64,000 nucleotides of DNA from Streptomyces carminius (GTDB lineage: Bacteria > Actinomycetota > Actinomycetes > Streptomycetales > Streptomycetaceae), in assembly GCF_002794255.1 (NCBI RefSeq), contig NZ_PGGW01000071.1, forward strand, positions 1 to 64,000. The letters are read 5' to 3'. The position numbers were made by a program, and so were the translations under genes. Numbering within the stretch: the stretch's first letter is position 1; every line of letters starts with the position of its first letter. A model generated the notes under the pieces. That model ran no database searches. It was not told the DNA's origin and saw nothing but the letters and a program-made list of their open reading frames with translations. Shown here in pieces: positions 8,240-16,135 of this stretch.

Positions 8240-8785
8240 TCAGGACGCCGGATCGGCAGCCGTCTCGGCCCGGGCGGCGTGCGCTTCGCGGTACGGCTCG
8301 CTCAGTTCCCCGCCCCACGCCACGCCCCAGCCCGACGCCATGCCCGCACAGTGGTGCACCGGCCGCACCAGCCAGGCCCGCTCCCCCACCGGCCGGTCCG
8401 GCCCGGCCTCGGGAGGCGGCAGCAGCACCAGCTCGCCCCGCGGCAGCAGCGCCGCGTCCGGCTCGCGCCAGCCACCGGCCGAGTGGACACGGACAAGGAA
8501 CTCGGCACCGGACGGGCCGAAGACGACCGGTCCGGTCCGCGTCCCGTACGCCCGCATCCGGGCCAGGGCCGGCCGCGCCAGACCGGCCGGCATGCGCAGC
8601 ACGTCGAAACCGATCCCGGCCGGGACCTCGGCCGGCCCACCCCGGGCCCACGCCGCGAGCACATTGGACAGACGGCCGGTGGGCTCCAGAAGGTTGTCCG
8701 GCACCCCGCGCCGTACCCGCCCGGCGGGGCAGTGACGGTGGTGGTCCATCCGATCGGCCTGCACAGGGACAGCGGCGAGGATCAC
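8240..8785 (-). CDS. Primase/polymerase-like protein (181 aa)
   Basis: The sequence resembles small Streptomyces proteins annotated as bifunctional DNA primase/polymerase-like. It has a NVLAAWARGG segment, GIGFDVLRMPAGLARPALARMRAYGTRTGPVV, then FLVRVHSAGG and a LLPPPEA stretch. Full-length relatives have an N-terminal zinc-finger-like part and catalytic acidic residues that are not obvious here, so polymerase activity is doubtful. The GTG start overlaps the stop of the upstream 177-residue gene by four bases (GTGA). It belongs to a chain of three overlapping genes divergent from an HTH-TPR regulator. About 100 bases separate it from the phosphatase-fold gene, and the minus strand there contains no convincing small frame. 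Confidence 0.55.
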   Translation of the reverse strand: MILAAVPVQADRMDHHRHCPAGRVRRGVPDNLLEPTGRLSNVLAAWARGGPAEVPAGIGFDVLRMPAGLARPALARMRAYGTRTGPVVFGPSGAEFLVRVHSAGGWREPDAALLPRGELVLLPPPEAGPDRPVGERAWLVRPVHHCAGMASGWGVAWGGELSEPYREAHAARAETAADPAS

Positions 8786-9315
8786 CGGCCCTCACCGCCC
8801 CGGTCCACGACCAGCCGGTGCCGGCCGTACATCACCAGGTGCAGCACCGCCGAGGACGCGCACAGGTGCCCCGGACGGCGCGGCGGCACCGCCCAGTACG
8901 AGCAGCCAGCGTCGCCGCAGTCGGTCAATCGCGGGTGCGGCACCTCCACCTCGGTGCCGGTCCCGAGGCAGGCGATCCCCTCGTCCCTCCACAGTCCGGC
9001 CGCGCCCGGGTGCACCAGGGCCCAGTAGTGCTGCCAGTAGGTGTCCAGGAACGCAGGCCCGGCCAGCACCTCGCCGAGGTACCGGTCCACCGCGCCGACC
9101 TCCCGCGCGCCCGCGGCCGCGTACACCAGCTCCACCGGGATACGCACCGCCGCGAACAGGGCCCCGCACCGCAACGGGGCAGTCCTGGTGCTCTCCCACG
9201 CCGCGCGGACCCGCTCCCGGTCATCCGCCGCGGACATCAGCCAGTTCGCAACAGCCACATCCCGCTCAGCGCCGCTCACCGCGCAGCCCGGGTCCACTTC
9301 TGCCAGAGCGATCAC
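8782..9315 (-). CDS. Conserved Streptomyces protein of unknown function (177 aa)
   Basis: I recognise the pattern as a conserved actinomycete hypothetical protein that often accompanies the primase-like gene, but no function is known to me. Features: ANWLMSAADDRERVRAAWES near residues 24-43, an LRCGALFAAVRIP stretch, and a C-terminal SYWAVPPRRPGHLCASSAVLHLVMYGRHR segment with two Cys. There is no signal peptide or membrane segment. The GTG start at 9315 overlaps the stop of a 35-codon frame (9312-9419), and its own stop overlaps the next start, so three products are probably made from one coupled message. Confidence 0.6.
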   Translation of the reverse strand: MIALAEVDPGCAVSGAERDVAVANWLMSAADDRERVRAAWESTRTAPLRCGALFAAVRIPVELVYAAAGAREVGAVDRYLGEVLAGPAFLDTYWQHYWALVHPGAAGLWRDEGIACLGTGTEVEVPHPRLTDCGDAGCSYWAVPPRRPGHLCASSAVLHLVMYGRHRLVVDRGGEGR

Positions 9316-9419
9316 CGCGGCACCCCCTTGGCGAGGGTGTCGGATGTCGTGATCTGCTGCCCTTCCTCCGGGTGCCGATCACCGTCCGAAGGGCCGTACC
9401 ATCTCGCGCTCCACCACAT
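9312..9419 (-). CDS. 35-residue Trp-rich small protein
   Basis: This short frame begins with ATG at 9419, preceded by AGGAGG nine bases upstream, a strong ribosome binding site. It ends in a TGA that shares bases with the GTG of the 177-residue gene (GTGA). The product begins MWWSARWYGPSDGDRHPEEG and ends LAKGVPR. It has three Trp in the first seven residues and no Cys, so it is not a lanthipeptide core. Third positions are mostly G or C. It may be a leader that couples translation of the next genes, or a real small protein. Its position opposite an HTH-TPR regulator also allows a signalling role, which is speculation. Confidence 0.55.
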   Translation of the reverse strand: MWWSARWYGPSDGDRHPEEGQQITTSDTLAKGVPR

Positions 9420-9593
9420 CGGTGCCGTTCCTCCTACGCGTGTGTCCTGTGGGTGGCCTGACAGACGAAGGCGCCAGGACTGGTTGTCGTGCCACAGCCG
9501 CCCTCTCAGCAGGCGAGCCCGCCCGACGCCGGTCGTGACAATCAGTCAACAGAAAGTGACCCTGTGTCGGTACGGTGACAGGGAAGCGGAACG

Positions 9594-9608
9594 GTATATC
9601 GGGTATAC
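9594..9608. promoter_or_regulatory. Inverted repeat GTATA-N5-TATAC upstream of HTH-TPR gene
   Basis: A perfect 5+5 inverted repeat (GTATATCGGGTATAC) lies 14 bases before the ATG at 9622, in the divergent promoter region (9420-9621) shared by the regulator and the small-peptide chain. It is AT-rich for this genome, so it could be an operator or part of a -10 region. No other clear promoter was found in this interval. Confidence 0.35.
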
Positions 9609-9621
9609 GGGGCGGTCCTCC

Positions 9622-10991
9622 ATGGCCAAGCGCACAGCAAACGCCGAGCTCAAGCAGTTCGTCACCGAGTCCGGATGGACCTACGCCGCTCTGGCGCGCG
9701 CCGTGCGAGTGGTGGCCGCCGAGCACGGCGAGACGCTGCGGACGAACAAATCCACAGTCGAGCACTGGCTCTCCGGAACGATCCCGGCCGGAAAAACCGG
9801 CTGCTACCTGGCCATCGCTCTGTCCCGGCGGCTGGGGCGCATTCTTACCGAGGGCGACCTTGGTCTGCCTGCCACCGACAGCGAGGATGACAGCATCGGA
9901 CTGGCCTCGGCCCCGATCCGGTGGAAGCCCTACTGGCAATGTGGAGGGACGAGTTGGACCGGCGCCACTTCCTGACCACGTCCGCCTACTCGGTGGCCGC
10001 CGCCGCTCTGCCCCTGTCCCATGTGCGAGAGATGACCGACCGTGTTGCGGCAGCACGCACCGGCCGCATCGTCGGCATGGCCGAGGTCGCCGCGGTCCGG
10101 GACATGGTGCGGATGCTGTCGGAGATGGACGAACGCCACGGCGGGCAGCACGGCCGCAGCGCCCTGGTCCAGTACCTCCGCGATGATGTCGCGCCGCTGT
10201 GCAGAGGCCGGTTCCGCACCGAGGAAACCCACCGGCAAATGCTCTCGGCCGCCTCCCGGGGCGTGCACCTGCTGGGATGGAAGGCGTACGACGCCGGGCA
10301 GCAGGGCCTGGCCCAGCGCTACTACCTCCAGTCCTACGCTCTGGCCGTCGAGTCCGGTATCGCCGGGCACGACGGCTTCGTGATGCGCACCATGGCAATG
10401 CAGGGCCTCAAGCTGCACCGACCCGAGCACTGCCTCGGCCTGGCCGAGACGGGACTGAACCGCGCCAAGGGCAGGGTGGACTGCCAAACCGAGGCACTTT
10501 TCCGGGTGGTCCACGCCCACACCCTGGCCAGGGCAGGGCACACTCGCCTCGCTCTCGCCGAAGCCGACCATGCCCGCACACTGCTGGACGGCGGCGCAGA
10601 GGACGAGGTGCCGTTCTGGGCTCTGGCCTGGGGCCCGCCGGCCGCATCGGTGTACTCCCGTACCGCGAAGGTGTTCGAATCCCTGGGCGACCACAGAAAC
10701 GCCGCCGAACAATATGCTCGCGCCGCCTCCTCCCGTCCCGCCGGCACCTACGCCCGCATCGTCGCCCTGGACCTGGTCGCCCAAGCCGAGATGCAGCTCA
10801 AGCAGGGCGGCATCGAGCAGGCGTGCGCCACCTGGAACCTGGCAATGGACCGCATGGACGGCGTGCAGTCCGCCCGCACCCTCAAAGCCGTCAGGAACAT
10901 GCGTCGCAATCTGCGCCGATTCCGCACCCGCGGAGTACGCTGCGCCACTGCCCTCGACGAACGCGCGACCGACTTCCTGACCTCCTCCTGA
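9622..10991 (+). pseudogene. HTH-TPR transcriptional regulator, frameshifted
   Basis: Two frames together make one Streptomyces-type XRE/TPR regulator. The first (9622 to about 9915) carries the DNA-binding part, AELKQFVTESGWTYAALARA with NKSTVEHWLSG, ending near IGLASA. The second (from about 9916) continues with DPVEALLAMWRDELDRRHFL and a long helical repeat region to 10991. Complete relatives read straight from the HTH domain into the DPVE...LDRR segment. One base seems missing in a C-rich run near 9910. The second part alone can be read from GTG 9921 (356 residues) but lacks the HTH. A real mutation or a sequence error would look the same. The regulator is divergent from the 9312-9419 gene chain. 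Confidence 0.75.
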
Positions 10992-11063
10992 CTCCGGCAG
11001 CCCCACGGCTGGAGGAAGACGCGCTGCCCCCAGTAGTACCGGGGCGCCACCTCGACCGGGCCG

Positions 11064-11309
11064 ATGCATGGCCGATCACGCCCCTCTATGGGCTGTCTCG
11101 GAGCCATCGAGGCCCGGCAGGGCAACGTCGAGGCCGCCTGCGCCACCTGGTCGCGAGCGCTCGACGCGATGAGCGGAGTCCAGTCCGGACGAGCACGCGA
11201 GACGGTACTGACCATGCGCCGGGTCATCTCGTCCTTCCGCAACCGCGGCATCGGCGCGGTCACCGAACTCGACGCCCGGACCGCTTCCCTGCTACGCACG
11301 GGAAACTGA
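11064..11309 (+). pseudogene. C-terminal fragment of a second HTH-TPR regulator
   Basis: The stretch GNVEAACATWSRALDAMSGVQSG through RRVISSFRNRGIGAVTELDARTASLL aligns well with the last 65 residues of the preceding regulator (EQACATWNLAMDRMDGVQSA to RTRGVRCATALDERATDFL). It has similar but clearly diverged residues. No HTH or earlier repeats of this copy exist between 10992 and 11064, so it is the tail of a paralogous gene left after deletion or recombination. The first 13 codons of the open frame are probably not native. Confidence 0.7.
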
Positions 11310-11377
11310 CCCGGCCCCATCCGACCACGGCCGAGGCGTCCCGCCCCGGTCACCCACACAGCAGGAAGGCCAGCTGC

Positions 11378-11863
11378 ATGTCGGCGGAAACGTTCGAGGT
11401 ACGGAGCATCGCCACCGTCGTGGGCGGACGCAAGGAGCCCACCGACGACTTCTGGGGCGGCACCCGGGCCGTCATCCGCCTCCACCCCGAGTACCCCGTC
11501 GAGACCCTCCAGGGCATCGAGGAGTTCAGCCACCTCACGGTGGTCTTCCACTTCCACCTCGTCAGCCGGTCCGAGGAGCACATCGGCGTCCGCAGCCCCC
11601 GGAACAACCCCGACTGGCCCGAGACCGGCACCTTCGTGCACCGCAACATGCGCCGGCCCAACCGGCTCGGTCTCGCCTTCCCTCGCCTTCTCAAGGTCGA
11701 CGGACGCGACCTGCACGTCACCGACCTGGACGCCGTCGACGGCACCCCGGTCATCGACCTCGCCCCCTGGTTCGCCGAATTCGGCCCCCGCGGTGATGTG
11801 CGGCAGCCGAGCTGGCCCACCGAGATGCTCCGGGACTACTGGGAGACCCCCGAACAAGCCTGA
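11378..11863 (+). CDS. TrmO-like tRNA N6-threonylcarbamoyladenosine methyltransferase (TsaA/YaeB family)
   Basis: The 161-residue protein starts at ATG 11378 with AGGAAGG nine bases upstream. It shows the TsaA/YaeB (TrmO) pattern: RSIATVVGGRKEPTDDFW at the N-terminus, a FSHLTVVFHFHL strand, then VHRNMRRPNRLGLAFPRLLKVDG and DGTPVIDLAPWF. Family members use S-adenosylmethionine to N6-methylate t6A37 of certain tRNAs. The usual RPNPIG-type motif appears as RRPNRLG. It stands alone after the regulator remnant. The family assignment is solid. Activity on tRNA is inferred from characterised members. Confidence 0.8.
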   Translation: MSAETFEVRSIATVVGGRKEPTDDFWGGTRAVIRLHPEYPVETLQGIEEFSHLTVVFHFHLVSRSEEHIGVRSPRNNPDWPETGTFVHRNMRRPNRLGLAFPRLLKVDGRDLHVTDLDAVDGTPVIDLAPWFAEFGPRGDVRQPSWPTEMLRDYWETPEQA

Positions 11864-12049
11864 GCAGCCCACGCGCCTGCCGTCCGGGACTGCCCGCACT
11901 TCGCTGGCCTGTCACGATCATCGCCCTGCTCGCCCCCAACCACCGACCGCGTCACCGACACCACCCCGCTCAGACGCCTCAGGCGAGCATCGGCTGATCG
12001 TCCCCGATCACCGGGCCCGCCGATCTGGCGGTCGGCGGGCCCGCAACAG

Positions 12050-12529
12050 TCAGGTCCCCGAGCGCAGCCGGTCCAGTTCGCTGCCGATCGCGTCCCGCAG
12101 TGCGTCGTGCCGCGGACCGAGCGCGAACTGCCCGTCGCTCCACCGTTCACGCGGGTAGAGCCACACCGGCCTGCCCACCATGTCGGCCGGCTCCCACTCG
12201 AACCGCGGCCAGACATGCGCGTGCAAGAACGGATCCGTGTTCCCCAGGATCTCCAGGTTGACCCGGCGGAAAGCCGGGTCCAGCCGCCGGCAGGCGCGCT
12301 CGACCGCTTCACCGAGCTGGTCCATGTCGGACAGGAACGACAGCCGCTTCGGCCTCGGCAGGTCCGACAGCCGCTGCACATCCGGTTCGTCCACGAGCAG
12401 AACCGAGTAGCCCGGCAGAAACTGAACGTCCCCGATCACCGCGAACCCCGCCGTCAGCCGCCGCAGCACAGTGGGGTTCTCGCCTCTCAGCGCAGCCCCG
12501 ATCCGGTCCATCCGCCAGTCACCAGCCAT
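12050..12529 (-). CDS. HIT family protein
   Basis: This 159-residue protein has a histidine-triad-like segment HAHVWPRF at about residues 103-110, in place of the canonical HxHxHxx, so only two histidines of the triad are evident. Before it are PGYSVLLVDEPDVQRLSDL and VNLEILGNTDPFLHAHV, as in HIT hydrolases of nucleotide conjugates such as AppppA. The replacement of the catalytic His by Trp suggests altered or absent hydrolase activity. The ATG at 12529 lies in a region with no close neighbour. Bases 12530-12772 contain no gene I can support. Confidence 0.75.
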   Translation of the reverse strand: MAGDWRMDRIGAALRGENPTVLRRLTAGFAVIGDVQFLPGYSVLLVDEPDVQRLSDLPRPKRLSFLSDMDQLGEAVERACRRLDPAFRRVNLEILGNTDPFLHAHVWPRFEWEPADMVGRPVWLYPRERWSDGQFALGPRHDALRDAIGSELDRLRSGT

Positions 12530-12772
12530 GGCCGGAACCTACATACCGGTGATCAAGAAACGCTTTTCGGTCCCCATCCTCCTCACACAGCTCGAAGGCC
12601 GGGTAAAGGGGGCGAGGAGCATCCACGACCGCTACCGACTTGCCCAGTCTCCACCGGTTCGCCCAGGGGCCTTGGCCCAAGGCCCGAGCAGTACCGGCGG
12701 CAGAACCGCGGCGATCAGCCCTTCGAACGCGAAAACCTCACGGTCTCAACGAAACCGTGGGGAAATGGTTTG

Positions 12773-12857
12773 TGTCCGAGGGGGGACTTGAACCCCCACG
12801 CCCGATAAAGGGCACTAGCACCTCAAGCTAGCGCGTCTGCCATTCCGCCACCCGGAC
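12773..12857 (-). tRNA. tRNA-Leu(GAG)
   Basis: The 85-base minus-strand sequence folds as a class II tRNA. The acceptor stem is GTCCGGG with CTCGGAC (one G-T pair), and the D-arm segment is TGGCGGAATGGCAGACGCG. The anticodon stem CTAGC/GCTAG encloses the loop TTGAGGT, giving anticodon GAG. There is a long variable arm and a T-arm with GGTTCAAGTCC. The discriminator base is A and CCA is not encoded. It would read CUC and CUU leucine codons. Confidence 0.95.
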
Positions 12858-12964
12858 CGGTGCGCGACCGCAGCCCAGGAGCCGCGGCGACTGGGTCCAC
12901 CATACCAAGTCCCCGGGGTGCCTCTCACCCGTATAAGCCGTGGTCCGGCAGGGTGCCGGACGGA

Positions 12965-13000
12965 TACCGGGGCGGGTACCGGGGCGGGTACCGGGGCGGG
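12965..13000. repeat. Three tandem 12-bp G-rich units
   Basis: The unit TACCGGGGCGGG is repeated three times without change. The alternating GGGG and GGG runs on the plus strand fit a quadruplex-forming pattern. It lies in the 314-base gap between the divergent tRNA-Leu and fdhD genes. Confidence 0.85.
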
Positions 13001-13012
13001 TGCGCCGCCGTA

Positions 13013-13058
13013 CGGCCCCACCGGTGCGGCCCGTGCACGGGCCGCACCGGTGGGGCCG
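13013..13058. promoter_or_regulatory. Perfect 46-bp palindrome upstream of fdhD
   Basis: The two 23-base halves are exact reverse complements centred at 13035/13036 (around GTGCAC), with no loop. The 12858-13171 gap has no gene. The dyad lies between two divergent transcription units, so it is not placed as an ordinary terminator. It could be a protein-binding dyad or a cruciform-forming element. Confidence 0.8.
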
Positions 13059-13171
13059 GGCTCGGCGTACCCGGCCGCGCAGCGGGAACGCACAATGGAC
13101 GGACCGCGGCACGGGGACCGCGGCCCGGGCACGTACGCACCGGGAGCACCGAGCGAGGCAGGACGGATCTG

Positions 13172-14044
13172 ATGGGCCGAGTCACCGAGCGCCGCCGCGT
13201 CGTCCGCCTCCGCGACGGCGCGGTGAGCGAGCGCGCCGACACCCTGGTCGCCGAGGAACCGCTGGAGATCCGGCTCGACGGCCGGCCGCTGGCCATCACC
13301 ATGCGCACCCCCGGCGACGACTTCGCGCTGGCGGCGGGCTTCCTGGTGAGCGAGGGCGTACTGGCCCGCCCCGAGGAGCTGGCCACCATCGTCTACTGCG
13401 CCGGTGCCACCGAGCAGGCCGACGGCACCACCCGCAACAGCTACAACGTCGTCGACGTCCGCCTCGCCCCCGGAGTCCCGGTGCCCGACATCACCCTGGA
13501 GCGGAACGTCTACACCACCTCCTCGTGCGGCCTGTGCGGCAAGGCCAGCCTGGACGCGGTCCGCACCACGGCCCGCTGGCCGCTCGGCGACGGCGCGCTG
13601 CGCGTCGAGCCCGGCGTGCTGGCCGGGCTGCCCGACCGGCTCCGCGCCGCCCAGCGGGTGTTCGACCGGACCGGGGGCCTGCACGCCGCCGGGCTGTTCT
13701 CCCCCACCGGGGAGCTGCTGGACCTGTGCGAGGACGTCGGCCGCCACAACGCCGTCGACAAGCTGGTCGGCCGCGCCCTGACACAGGGCCGGCTCCCCCT
13801 GTCGGGAACGGTGCTGCTGGTCTCCGGACGGGCGTCGTTCGAACTGGCGCAGAAGGCCGTGATGGCGGGCGTACCGGTGCTGGCCGCCGTCTCCGCGCCG
13901 TCCTCCCTCGCCGTGGACCTGGCCGCCGAGACCGGGCTCACCCTGGTGGGCTTCCTGCGGGGCACCTCGATGAACGTCTACGCCGGCGGGCACCGCGTCG
14001 CGCTGGAGCGCACCGAGCCGGTCCCGCACGGGGACTCCGGGTAG
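13172..14044 (+). CDS. fdhD: Formate dehydrogenase accessory sulfurtransferase FdhD
   Basis: FdhD transfers sulfur from a cysteine desulfurase to the molybdenum cofactor of formate dehydrogenase. The 290-residue protein has the conserved GDDFALAAGFLVSEG segment, the sulfur-relay loop TSSCGLCGKAS with Cys119 and Cys122, and the C-terminal EDVGRHNAVDKLVG and VSGRASFELAQKA motifs. Length matches the family. The ATG at 13172 follows the palindrome region. No formate dehydrogenase gene is present in the window. The next gene follows after about 136 bases and is functionally unrelated. Confidence 0.95.
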   Translation: MGRVTERRRVVRLRDGAVSERADTLVAEEPLEIRLDGRPLAITMRTPGDDFALAAGFLVSEGVLARPEELATIVYCAGATEQADGTTRNSYNVVDVRLAPGVPVPDITLERNVYTTSSCGLCGKASLDAVRTTARWPLGDGALRVEPGVLAGLPDRLRAAQRVFDRTGGLHAAGLFSPTGELLDLCEDVGRHNAVDKLVGRALTQGRLPLSGTVLLVSGRASFELAQKAVMAGVPVLAAVSAPSSLAVDLAAETGLTLVGFLRGTSMNVYAGGHRVALERTEPVPHGDSG

Positions 14045-14180
14045 CCACCGGGCACCTGCGGCGGCCGTACGGGCGCCGCGGGCAGCCAACGCTGCCCTTC
14101 CGGGCACGCCGCCGATCGGATACGGTCGCCCCGCTGTGACACCCCGCCGCGGCACGGTACGGCACGGCAAGGAGCGGCAA

Positions 14181-16007
14181 TTGCGTGAGATCACCGTCCC
14201 CGCTCTGGCGGCGGCCCCCCGGAGCGGAGGGCTGGCCGACGCCGTCCACGAGCGCGCCGAACGGGATCCGCACCAGGTGATGCTGGCCCGCAAGGACGCC
14301 TCGGGCCACTGGCGCGACGTGACCGCGGGCGAGTTCCGCGACCAGGTGCTGGCCCTGGCCAGGGGACTGCTCGCCGAGGGGGTGCGGTTCGGCGACCGGG
14401 TCGCGATCATGTCCCGCACCCGCTACGAGTGGACCCTGTTCGACTTCGCCCTGTGGTCCGTCGGCGCCCAGCCGGTACCGGTCTACCCCACCTCCTCGGC
14501 CGAGCAGGTCCACTGGATACTCCACGACGCCGAGGTCTCCGCCGCCGTCGTCGAGCACGAGGACCACGCGATGACCGTCGGCTCGGTGATCGACCGGCTG
14601 CCGCGGCTGCGCCGGCTGTGGCAGCTCGACGCCGGAGCCGAACGCGACCTGTCCGCCGCCGGGACGCACCTCCCCTCCGAGACGGTGCACCGGCACCGGG
14701 CCGCGGTCACCCCCGACACCCCGGCCACCGTCATCTACACCTCCGGCACCACCGGACGCCCCAAGGGCTGCGTGCTCACCCACGGCAACTTCATGGCCGA
14801 GTGCGACAACATCATCGAGCGCTACGAGGCCGTCTTCCCCACCGGACCCGGCGCCCAGGCCTCCACCCTGCTCTTCCTCCCCCTCGCCCATGTCTTCGGC
14901 CGGATGATCGAGGTCGGGGCGGTCCGCGCCGGGGTACGGCTCGGCCACCAGCCCGACCTGACCGCCGCCGCGCTCCTGCCCGACCTGGCGTCCTTCCGCC
15001 CGACTTTCGTCCTCGCGGTGCCCTACGTCTTCGAGCGGATCTTCCACGCCGCCCGGCGCCGGGCCGAGGCCGAGGGCAGGCTGGGCCCCTTCGACAAGGC
15101 CGTGGACACCGCGGTCCACTACGCCGAGGCGGCGGAGCACAAGGCCTTCGGCACCGGCCCCGGCCCGAGTACGGCCCTGCGGATACGGCACCAGCTCTTC
15201 GACCGGGCCGTCTACGCCCGGCTGCGCGCCGCGCTCGGCGGCCGCTGCCGGTACGCGGTCTCCGGCGGCTCCGCGATGGAACGGCGGCTGGGGCTGTTCT
15301 ACGACGGCGCCGGCATCCGGATCCTCGAGGGGTACGGGCTGACCGAGACCACCGCCGCGGCCGTCGTCAACCCGCCCGAGCGGACCCGCTTCGGCACCGT
15401 CGGCCTCCCCCTGCCGGGCACCACGGTGCACATCGCGGACGACGGCGAGGTGTGGCTGCGCGGCGGCCAGGTCTTCGCCGGCTATCTGAACAACCCCCGG
15501 GCCACTGCCGAGGCCCTGCGCGACGGCTGGCTGGCCACCGGCGACCTCGGCTCTCTGGACGAGGACGGCTTCCTGACGATCACCGGGCGGAAGAAGGAGA
15601 TCCTGGTGACCTCCAGCGGCAAGAGCCTGTCACCGGCGGTCCTGGAGGACCGGGTGCGGGCACATCCGCTGGTGGCGCACTGCGTCGTCGTCGGCAACGA
15701 CCGGCCGTACGTCGCCGCGCTGATCACCCTCGACCACGAGGCCGTGCGGCACTGGACGGCCATGCGGGACAGACCGCTGCCGGGCCCCGCCGAGCTGGTC
15801 CGCGACCCCGAGCTGGAGGCCGAGATCAGACGGTCGGTGGTGGCCGCCAACACCCTGGTCTCCCACGCCGAGGCGATCCGCACCTTCCGGATCCTGGGCT
15901 CCTCCCTCACCGAGGAGGAGGGACTGCTGACCCCCTCCCTGAAAGTGCGGCGCAGGGCCGTCGAGAAGGCGTACGCAGCCGAGATCGAGGCACTCTACCG
16001 GCGCTGA
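14181..16007 (+). CDS. Long-chain fatty acid-CoA ligase (AMP-binding)
   Basis: The enzyme activates fatty acids to acyl-CoA through an acyl-adenylate. Its motifs are the P-loop-like VIYTSGTTGRPKG, a GYGLTETTAAAVVNPP substrate/AMP motif, and GWLATGDLGSLDEDGFLTITGRKKEI with the conserved Asp and hinge region. I place the start at TTG 14181 because AAGGAG lies six bases upstream and residues from LREITVPALA onward resemble family N-termini. A longer frame from 14136 adds 15 atypical residues. The 608-residue length is normal for the bacterial FadD15-like group. A hairpin follows at 16033. Confidence 0.9.
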   Translation: MREITVPALAAAPRSGGLADAVHERAERDPHQVMLARKDASGHWRDVTAGEFRDQVLALARGLLAEGVRFGDRVAIMSRTRYEWTLFDFALWSVGAQPVPVYPTSSAEQVHWILHDAEVSAAVVEHEDHAMTVGSVIDRLPRLRRLWQLDAGAERDLSAAGTHLPSETVHRHRAAVTPDTPATVIYTSGTTGRPKGCVLTHGNFMAECDNIIERYEAVFPTGPGAQASTLLFLPLAHVFGRMIEVGAVRAGVRLGHQPDLTAAALLPDLASFRPTFVLAVPYVFERIFHAARRRAEAEGRLGPFDKAVDTAVHYAEAAEHKAFGTGPGPSTALRIRHQLFDRAVYARLRAALGGRCRYAVSGGSAMERRLGLFYDGAGIRILEGYGLTETTAAAVVNPPERTRFGTVGLPLPGTTVHIADDGEVWLRGGQVFAGYLNNPRATAEALRDGWLATGDLGSLDEDGFLTITGRKKEILVTSSGKSLSPAVLEDRVRAHPLVAHCVVVGNDRPYVAALITLDHEAVRHWTAMRDRPLPGPAELVRDPELEAEIRRSVVAANTLVSHAEAIRTFRILGSSLTEEEGLLTPSLKVRRRAVEKAYAAEIEALYRR

Positions 16008-16032
16008 CCGGCCAAAACGGCTCAGGGCCGGC

Positions 16033-16060
16033 CCGGTGCGGCCCCCGGGAGCCGCACCGG
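16033..16060 (+). terminator. Hairpin after acyl-CoA ligase
   Basis: A 10-bp perfect stem (CCGGTGCGGC with GCCGCACCGG) and 8-base loop lie 25 bases after the stop. There is no U tract, as is usual for Streptomyces terminators. Confidence 0.55.
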
Positions 16061-16135
16061 AACACCCTCCCGGCCATGATCGTTGAGCGGCCGGGTACAT
16101 GTGTCGCCAACCGACCCAGTAAGGACCGAACGCCC

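Noticed and set aside
9312..9419. 35-residue frame as the missing lanthipeptide precursor
   Set aside because: The sequence contains no Cys, so lanthionine rings could not be formed, and it is separated from LanB by other genes.
13019..13058. 46-bp palindrome as a simple rho-independent terminator
   Set aside because: It lies between two divergent genes rather than after a stop codon, has no loop and no U tract.
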